Below, piece after piece: positions 32,430-37,210 of a DNA stretch of 37,210 bases (position 1 is the first letter of the stretch; every line of letters starts with the position of its first letter). Location: assembly GCF_012524115.1 (NCBI RefSeq), contig NZ_JAAZWB010000021.1, positions 1-37,210 on the forward strand. Direction: 5' to 3'. The notes below the pieces were generated by a model. That model saw only the letters and a list, made by a program, of their open reading frames with translations, was not told where the DNA came from and searched no databases. The DNA is from Bacillus sp. RO1. GTDB taxonomy: Bacteria > Bacillota > Bacilli > Bacillales > Bacillaceae_I. The position numbers were made by a program, and so were the translations under genes.

Positions 32430-32702
32430 TTATTGCATTTTCTTATTATAATACTCTACTGAATATTGGGCTCCCTCACTGACCATGCTATTATCTTGGA
32501 TATCTTCAGGATCTGGGTTCCCTGCCTTTTCAATTGGTAAATCGGTCTTTCTGAATTTTAAGGGTACTAGTTTATTTTTAACTTTTTTAGAGTATTGCAT
32601 TATCTTCTCTCTATACGGTTTATATACTAACAGTCCTGCACCGGTGAGGCTTGCAGCTCCTGCCACGATTAAAGGTTTCTTCAGTCCACGAGCATTCATC
32701 AT
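32430..32702 (-). CDS. Small conserved-looking membrane-anchored protein of unknown function
   Basis: A 90-residue protein with one N-terminal hydrophobic segment (KKPLIVAGAASLTGAGLLVY, about residues 8-27), a basic stretch (KPYREKIMQYSKKVKNKL) and an acidic C-terminal part with DLPIEKAGNPDPEDI and SEGAQYSVEYYN. The C-terminal motif looks like a conserved block of a small Bacillus family that I cannot name. The ATG has AGGAGGCGTTAT upstream, a strong site. It lies 66 bases downstream of recQ on the same strand. Confidence 0.75.
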   Translation of the reverse strand: MMNARGLKKPLIVAGAASLTGAGLLVYKPYREKIMQYSKKVKNKLVPLKFRKTDLPIEKAGNPDPEDIQDNSMVSEGAQYSVEYYNKKMQ

Positions 32703-32768
32703 ATAACGCCTCCTATTTAATGGATTTATCTATAACCATGATATTCCCGACAGGAGAAAAACTAAACC

Positions 32769-34913
32769 TCATATTATGTCATGCTTGGCCATTACCGCTT
32801 TTATTGCTAAATAATCAACCGCATCAGGTAAATTCTCTTTGATGGGCTTCAGTTTTTCAGTTCCAACTTCCTCAATAACTCTAATTATTTTCTCCTCAAA
32901 CTCCTCTGGAATAAAAGAATCCCAATTAACCTCCATACCCTCATCACTTGCACATTTGAAAAGATGGTTTTGAACTGTGATTAGACTCATACCCCGTTCC
33001 TTGGCTATTTCTTTAAAAGTCAGGCCTTCTTGCAGTAGCCTATAAGTAAACATATGACTCGATTCTCCAAGATTCATTGGAATGGAGGGCTTGTTAGGGT
33101 TGTTAGAATCTTTTATAGTGGATGTATTTCCTTTTGAAGAGGCTTCACTATCCAAAAATTTACCTATCTCACTCAAAAATTCAGTACCATACTTCTCAAA
33201 CTTTAACGATCCTACCCCTTTAATTTCTAGCATGGCCGTTTGATCTCTTGGGAGTACCTCACTCATTTCTCTTAAAGTGCTATCGGAAAAAATAACATAG
33301 GGAGGTACTCCCTCTTCTTTTGATAAATTTCTACGTAACTCCCGCAACCTATCAAACAATTCATTGTCCTCAACGACAGCTTTCACTTGCTCTTTCACTT
33401 TAAAGAGTACCTTTTCCTGCCCTTTTAGAACTGGAACGGCGCGCGCACCTAATCTTACGACTGGATATTGCCCCTCCGTCAATATTAAGTATCCTTCAGC
33501 AATCAGAATATTGATAAGGTCTACCAATTGTTTTTCAGTATAAGATCTCATTAACCCATAAGTTGGCAAGCTATCAAAACGGAATTGCTGGATACGCTTA
33601 TCTTTTGAGCCCTTTAAAACTTTTGCTACCAGTAGTGCACCAAATCTTTCATTCATTCTATGAATACAGCTAAATATCTTCTGTGCCTCTAATGTAATAT
33701 CTTGCTCTACAAAATCGGTGGAACAATTACTGCATTTACCGCAAACTAGTTCTGTATCTTCACCGAAGTATTGTACAATATAACCTTGCAGGCAGCGTTG
33801 CGTATAACAGTAATCCATCATAGCTTGAAGTTTCTTATATTCTTGCGTTTTGCGTTCTGGTGAGCGGATACTTTCTTCAATCAGAAACTTCTGGATTTGT
33901 ATATCCCTCGCATTAAACAAGAGGATACATTCGCTTCCCTCTCCATCCCTTCCTGCCCTTCCAGCTTCTTGATAGTAAGACTCAACATTTTTAGGCATGT
34001 TGTAATGAATGACAAATCGAACATTAGACTTATCGATTCCCATCCCAAATGCATTCGTGGCAACCATCAGCTTGAGTCGATCATGAAGAAAGTCTTCTTG
34101 ATAATCCTTTCTTTCTTCTTCAGATAGTCCTGCATGATACTTACCAATCTTGTAACCTTTCTTGGTGAATGAAGAAAAAATTTGATCTACTTCTTTTCTG
34201 GTAGTTGCATAGATTATCCCCGACTCTCCCTTGTTCGCTTTCAAGAATTTTTCTAAAAAACTGTCCTTATTTTGTCCTCTCAAAACGGAAAATGTCAAAT
34301 TATCTCGTGAAAAACCGGTTACGTATGTATGTTCTGGTGTAATTCCTAACATCGTTTGAATGTCTTCTATAACTTGTTCTGTTGCAGTTGCTGTAAAGGC
34401 TGTAATGACCGGGTTTCCTGGAATTCTTTTAATAAAGGTACCCACTTCGCGATAGCTTGGCCTAAAATCATGCCCCCATTGGGACATACAATGTGCTTCA
34501 TCAATTGCAACGATTGAAACCTCCACAGCAGATAAGATAGATTGGAAATCGTAAGAATCCAGTCTTTCAGGTGCAAGGTATAACAGTTTAATTTGCCCTT
34601 GTTCTACCTGTTGAACTCTTTCTCTTAACTCTCCAGCATTCAACGAACTATTAATATAGGTTGCCGCTACCCCAATGTTAATTAAGGAATCCACTTGATC
34701 TTTCATTAAAGAAATTAAGGGAGAGATGACAATAGTTAACCCACTTTCCAACAGTGCAGGTACTTGATAACATATGGACTTTCCGCCTCCTGTAGGCATC
34801 ACTCCTAATGTATTTGACTTGTTTACAATACTTTCAACAATTTTTTTCTGGCCTGACCTAAAATCTTCATAACCAAAGTATTCTTTCAATATCATTTTTC
34901 CTTGTTCGTACAT
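32769..34913 (-). CDS. recQ: ATP-dependent DNA helicase RecQ with C-terminal helix-turn-helix
   Basis: A superfamily 2 3'-5' DNA helicase for recombination and fork repair. The 714-residue protein has the Walker A motif GVMPTGGGKSICYQ (about 38-51), DEAHCMSQWGHDFRPSY with the RecQ aromatic-rich loop, the helicase C domain (ATNAFGMGIDKSNVRFVIH, QEAGRAGRDG), the zinc-binding RQC domain (Cys in CYTQRC and CGKCSNC), an RQC winged helix, and an HRDC domain (about 520-600). A final helix-turn-helix domain (LLQEGLTFKEIAKERGMSLI) follows a Ser/Asn-rich linker and makes the protein about 120 residues longer than B. subtilis RecQ as I remember it. The ATG has GAGGTGTACT upstream. Confidence 0.94.
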   Translation of the reverse strand: MYEQGKMILKEYFGYEDFRSGQKKIVESIVNKSNTLGVMPTGGGKSICYQVPALLESGLTIVISPLISLMKDQVDSLINIGVAATYINSSLNAGELRERVQQVEQGQIKLLYLAPERLDSYDFQSILSAVEVSIVAIDEAHCMSQWGHDFRPSYREVGTFIKRIPGNPVITAFTATATEQVIEDIQTMLGITPEHTYVTGFSRDNLTFSVLRGQNKDSFLEKFLKANKGESGIIYATTRKEVDQIFSSFTKKGYKIGKYHAGLSEEERKDYQEDFLHDRLKLMVATNAFGMGIDKSNVRFVIHYNMPKNVESYYQEAGRAGRDGEGSECILLFNARDIQIQKFLIEESIRSPERKTQEYKKLQAMMDYCYTQRCLQGYIVQYFGEDTELVCGKCSNCSTDFVEQDITLEAQKIFSCIHRMNERFGALLVAKVLKGSKDKRIQQFRFDSLPTYGLMRSYTEKQLVDLINILIAEGYLILTEGQYPVVRLGARAVPVLKGQEKVLFKVKEQVKAVVEDNELFDRLRELRRNLSKEEGVPPYVIFSDSTLREMSEVLPRDQTAMLEIKGVGSLKFEKYGTEFLSEIGKFLDSEASSKGNTSTIKDSNNPNKPSIPMNLGESSHMFTYRLLQEGLTFKEIAKERGMSLITVQNHLFKCASDEGMEVNWDSFIPEEFEEKIIRVIEEVGTEKLKPIKENLPDAVDYLAIKAVMAKHDII

Positions 34914-35118
34914 AGTACACCTCGTTTTTAAATGGGAAATGGTTTAGTAGGTAATTGGAGATAGGTAAATAAAGGAGTATTTTAAATTTCCATATCATTT
35001 TAACTGAATGATGGATGACCTGCAACCAAAGTGAAATGGTGCCTGACCATCATTGTTGGCTGAAAAAACCTTTTCTCTTGCAATTTATTATCAGAATGTT
35101 TAAAATTCATTATACAAT

Positions 35119-35151
35119 AGGTTGTCTAACCTCTCTATTTTTTTGTAGTAT
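35119..35151 (+). promoter_or_regulatory. Probable promoter of the aldehyde dehydrogenase operon with an overlapping dyad
   Basis: TTGTCT (35122-35127) and TAGTAT (35146-35151) are 18 bp apart. The palindrome AGGTT-GTCT-AACCT (35119-35132) overlaps the -35 and may bind a specific regulator. The -10 is not strong. The rest of the 306-bp gap from 34914 holds only an 8-bp inverted repeat (AATGATGG 35007-35014 / CCATCATT 35047-35054). Confidence 0.5.
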
Positions 35152-35152
35152 T

Positions 35153-35168
35153 TTGTATGCGCTTACAT
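35153..35168 (+). promoter_or_regulatory. CcpA catabolite-responsive element (cre)
   Basis: TTGTATGCGCTTACAT matches the cre consensus WTGNNARCGNWWWCAW at all but one position. It sits at the expected transcription start of the aldehyde dehydrogenase operon, a location where CcpA represses. Confidence 0.7.
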
Positions 35169-35219
35169 AGATAAGTCTAATACACAACCTATTAATCTAT
35201 TATGAGGAGGAATTTTCAA

Positions 35220-36740
35220 ATGATTTATGCTAATCCAGGTGAAAAAGATTCAAAAGTTTCTTTTAAAAACCGGTATGACAACTATATTGGTGGCGAATGG
35301 GTCGCTCCAGTAAAAGGTGAATATTTTGAAAATGTCACTCCCGTTACAGGACAGGTCTTTTGTGAAGTTGCTCGTTCCACTGCAGAAGATATTGAATTGG
35401 CATTGGATGCCGCACATAAAGCTAAATCAGCCTGGGGCCAAACCTCTGTAGCTGAAAGAGCCAACATTCTTAATAAAATTGCAGATCGCATGGAAGAAAA
35501 CTTGGAGATGCTAGCAGTTGCGGAAACATGGGAGAACGGAAAGCCGGTTCGAGAGACAATGGCAGCAGATCTTCCACTTGCTATTGATCATTTTAGATAT
35601 TTTGCAGGTTGTATTAGAGCCCAGGAAGGGTCGCTAGGAGAAATTGATAACGACACCATTGCTTACCACTTCCATGAACCACTAGGGGTAGTCGGACAAA
35701 TTATTCCTTGGAATTTCCCGTTACTAATGGCTACTTGGAAGCTTGCTCCAGCTCTGGCTGCTGGGAACTGTGTCGTTTTAAAACCAGCTGAACAGACACC
35801 CGCTTCCATCATGGTTTTAACTGAACTAATTTCAGACCTTTTACCTCCTGGGGTGTTAAACATCGTTAATGGATTTGGTGTGGAAGCTGGGAAACCATTG
35901 GCATCCAGTGACAGAATAGCTAAAATTGCTTTTACAGGAGAAACGACAACAGGACGTCTCATCATGCAATATGCTTCTCAAAACATTATTCCGGTAACGC
36001 TTGAGCTTGGCGGGAAATCCCCAAACATTTTCTTTGAAGACGTGATGGCGCATGATGATGATTTCTTTGATAAAGCAGTTGAAGGCTTTGTAATGTTTGC
36101 ACTTAACCAAGGAGAAGTATGTACATGTCCTTCCCGTGCCCTCATTCATGAATCCATTTATGATAAGTTTATGGAGCGAGCACTTGAACGGGTTTCTCAA
36201 ATCAAACAAGGTAATCCATTGGATACGGAAACCATGATAGGAGCACAAGCCTCTTCTGAGCAGTTGGAAAAAATCCTTTCTTATCTCGAAATTGGGAAAG
36301 AAGAAGGTGCCGAACTACTTGCAGGCGGAGAACGAAATATGCTTGAAGGCGACCTAGCAAATGGTTATTATGTAAAACCGACTGTTTTTAAAGGCGACAA
36401 CAAAATGAGAATTTTCCAAGAAGAAATCTTTGGTCCAGTTGTATCTGTCACAACCTTTAAAACAGCTGAAGAAGCATTGGAAATTGCAAATAACACTCTT
36501 TACGGGCTTGGTGCAGGAGTTTGGACGAGAGACGTTAACACTGCGTATCGTTTCGGCCGCCAAATTGAAGCGGGACGTGTTTGGACTAACTGCTACCATG
36601 CCTACCCTGCCAATGCTGCATTTGGTGGATATAAAATGAGTGGTATCGGCCGTGAAAACCATAAAATGATGCTATCCCACTACCAGCAAACGAAGAATCT
36701 TTTAGTAAGCTACAGTCCGAAAAAATTAGGATTCTTTTAA
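35220..36740 (+). CDS. NAD-dependent aldehyde dehydrogenase (AldB/ExaC/AcoD type)
   Basis: Oxidises an aldehyde, most likely acetaldehyde, to the acid. The 506-residue protein has [20 protein letters not shown] (NAD site), [18 protein letters not shown] with the general-base Glu, and the catalytic Cys in [15 protein letters not shown], where the GEVCTCPSR context is typical of AldB/ExaC-type enzymes. [10 protein letters not shown] follows. I chose ATG 35220 (AGGAGG 9 bases upstream); ATG 35202 overlaps that site. A DUF779 gene follows one base later, a pairing known for this subgroup. A cre site suggests carbon catabolite repression. Confidence 0.93.
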   Translation: MIYANPGEKDSKVSFKNRYDNYIGGEWVAPVKGEYFENVTPVTGQVFCEVARSTAEDIELALDAAHKAKSAWGQTSVAERANILNKIADRMEENLEMLAVAETWENGKPVRETMAADLPLAIDHFRYFAGCIRAQEGSLGEIDNDTIAYHFHEPLGVVGQIIPWNFPLLMATWKLAPALAAGNCVVLKPAEQTPASIMVLTELISDLLPPGVLNIVNGFGVEAGKPLASSDRIAKIAFTGETTTGRLIMQYASQNIIPVTLELGGKSPNIFFEDVMAHDDDFFDKAVEGFVMFALNQGEVCTCPSRALIHESIYDKFMERALERVSQIKQGNPLDTETMIGAQASSEQLEKILSYLEIGKEEGAELLAGGERNMLEGDLANGYYVKPTVFKGDNKMRIFQEEIFGPVVSVTTFKTAEEALEIANNTLYGLGAGVWTRDVNTAYRFGRQIEAGRVWTNCYHAYPANAAFGGYKMSGIGRENHKMMLSHYQQTKNLLVSYSPKKLGFF

Positions 36741-36741
36741 G

Positions 36742-37071
36742 ATGGAAAAAGTACTGGCTACCGAAGCTGCCCTTGAATTAATTGAAAAGCTTGTAGGCAA
36801 ACATGGACCTGTACTATTCCATCAATCTGGGGGTTGCTGTGATGGCAGTTCCCCTATGTGCTATCCAAAGGAAGAATTTTTGATTGGCAATTCTGATGTC
36901 CTTCTTGGCGAAATAGGCGGCGCTCCCTTCTATATGAATAAAAAGCAATATGAGTATTGGAAACATACCCAACTCATTATTGATGTCGTTCCTGGAAGGG
37001 GTGGAATGTTTTCCTTGGAGGGTCCAGAAGGAGTACGTTTCCTGACTAGATCAAAAGTTTTTCCAAAATGA
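36742..37071 (+). CDS. DUF779 family protein
   Basis: A 109-residue cytosolic protein of the DUF779 family, usually encoded next to acetaldehyde dehydrogenases of the AldB/ExaC type; its function is unknown. It has a Cys cluster GGCCDGSSPMC (about residues 31-41), which could bind metal or protect a thiol, and the C-terminal motif GRGGMFSLEGPEGVRFLTRS. The start lies one base after the dehydrogenase stop, so the two are translationally coupled; the ribosome binding site (AGGATTC) is weak. Confidence 0.9.
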   Translation: MEKVLATEAALELIEKLVGKHGPVLFHQSGGCCDGSSPMCYPKEEFLIGNSDVLLGEIGGAPFYMNKKQYEYWKHTQLIIDVVPGRGGMFSLEGPEGVRFLTRSKVFPK

Positions 37072-37077
37072 CCAAGA

Positions 37078-37210
37078 GGCTGGGACAAAACTAAAAAAGC
37101 CTAATAAAAGACGAACAATTAGGTGTCATAGGTATTGGCTCTAAATACCGCTGTTGATCTCCACAAATGGCTTCGCTTTCCTAGGGGCGGTGCTTGAGCC
37201 TCCTCGCTCC
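37078..37210 (-). repeat. Composite interspersed repeat, copy E, cut by the window end
   Basis: From 37152 (TGTTGATCTCC) to the end the sequence matches copy C: AATGGCTTCGCTTTCCTAGG and GAGCCTCCTCGCT are shared. The preceding stretch GAGGCTGGGACAAAAC...ATACCG parallels AGACTGGGC...TGCCG before copy C, so the element may be a two-part unit. The remainder lies outside the window. Confidence 0.65.

Noticed and set aside
35007-35054. 8-bp inverted repeat upstream of the aldehyde dehydrogenase gene as an operator
   Set aside because: The arms are far apart and short, and lie well upstream of the likely promoter; chance is a fair explanation.

Overview
The window looks like chromosome of a spore-forming, low-GC Gram-positive bacterium of the Bacillaceae. 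The evidence is strong AGGAGG-type ribosome binding sites, frequent TTG starts, CotX/CotW-type spore coat genes, proteins very close to Bacillus subtilis NrnB and YngI, AhrC/ArgR-type ARG boxes and a CcpA cre-like site. I saw no rRNA, tRNA, phage, transposase or CRISPR locus. Protein assignments come from reading motifs and from memory of families, not from database searches.

Layout. 1-432: a hairpin, a tandem array of a 52-bp repeat, then a terminator. 433-3040 (minus): CAP-domain lipoprotein, Gfo/Idh/MocA oxidoreductase, DJ-1/PfpI protein. 3103-15537 (minus): a complete arginine cluster, argC-argJ-argB-argD-carA-carB-argF-argG-argH, covering glutamate to arginine plus carbamoyl phosphate. 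Tandem ARG boxes lie on the argC promoter and a second tandem set lies before argG. 15679-16812 (minus): M20 metallopeptidase. 17022-17141: a probable independent small structured RNA. 17204-18190 (plus): a second Gfo/Idh oxidoreductase. 18279-20403: two further 52-bp arrays enclosing a NERD-domain nuclease-like gene. 20581-22414 (plus): spore coat pair and a coiled-coil protein. 22506-26613: acyl-CoA synthetase, threonine aldolase (minus) and an MFS exporter. 26704-27964: an uncharacterised protein and a 40-residue membrane peptide. 28414-30618 (minus): msrA-nrnB-VOC operon. 30830-32702: a large permease and a small membrane-anchored protein, convergent. 32769-34913 (minus): RecQ with a C-terminal helix-turn-helix. 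35220-37071 (plus): an aldehyde dehydrogenase and DUF779 pair under a probable cre. A GC-rich interspersed repeat with terminal inverted repeats occurs five times, one copy truncated by the window end.

The most unusual feature is the 52-bp repeat family. Three separate arrays, about 23 units in all, keep a period of 52 bp almost without exception although the sequence between the conserved parts differs from array to array. Each unit carries two 9-bp palindromes (consensus GARGWCYTC) whose centres alternate 20 and 32 bp apart, close to two and three helical turns. That geometry suggests a protein-binding array on one face of the DNA rather than a coding or CRISPR structure. Two arrays bracket the NERD gene. 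I do not recognise the family.
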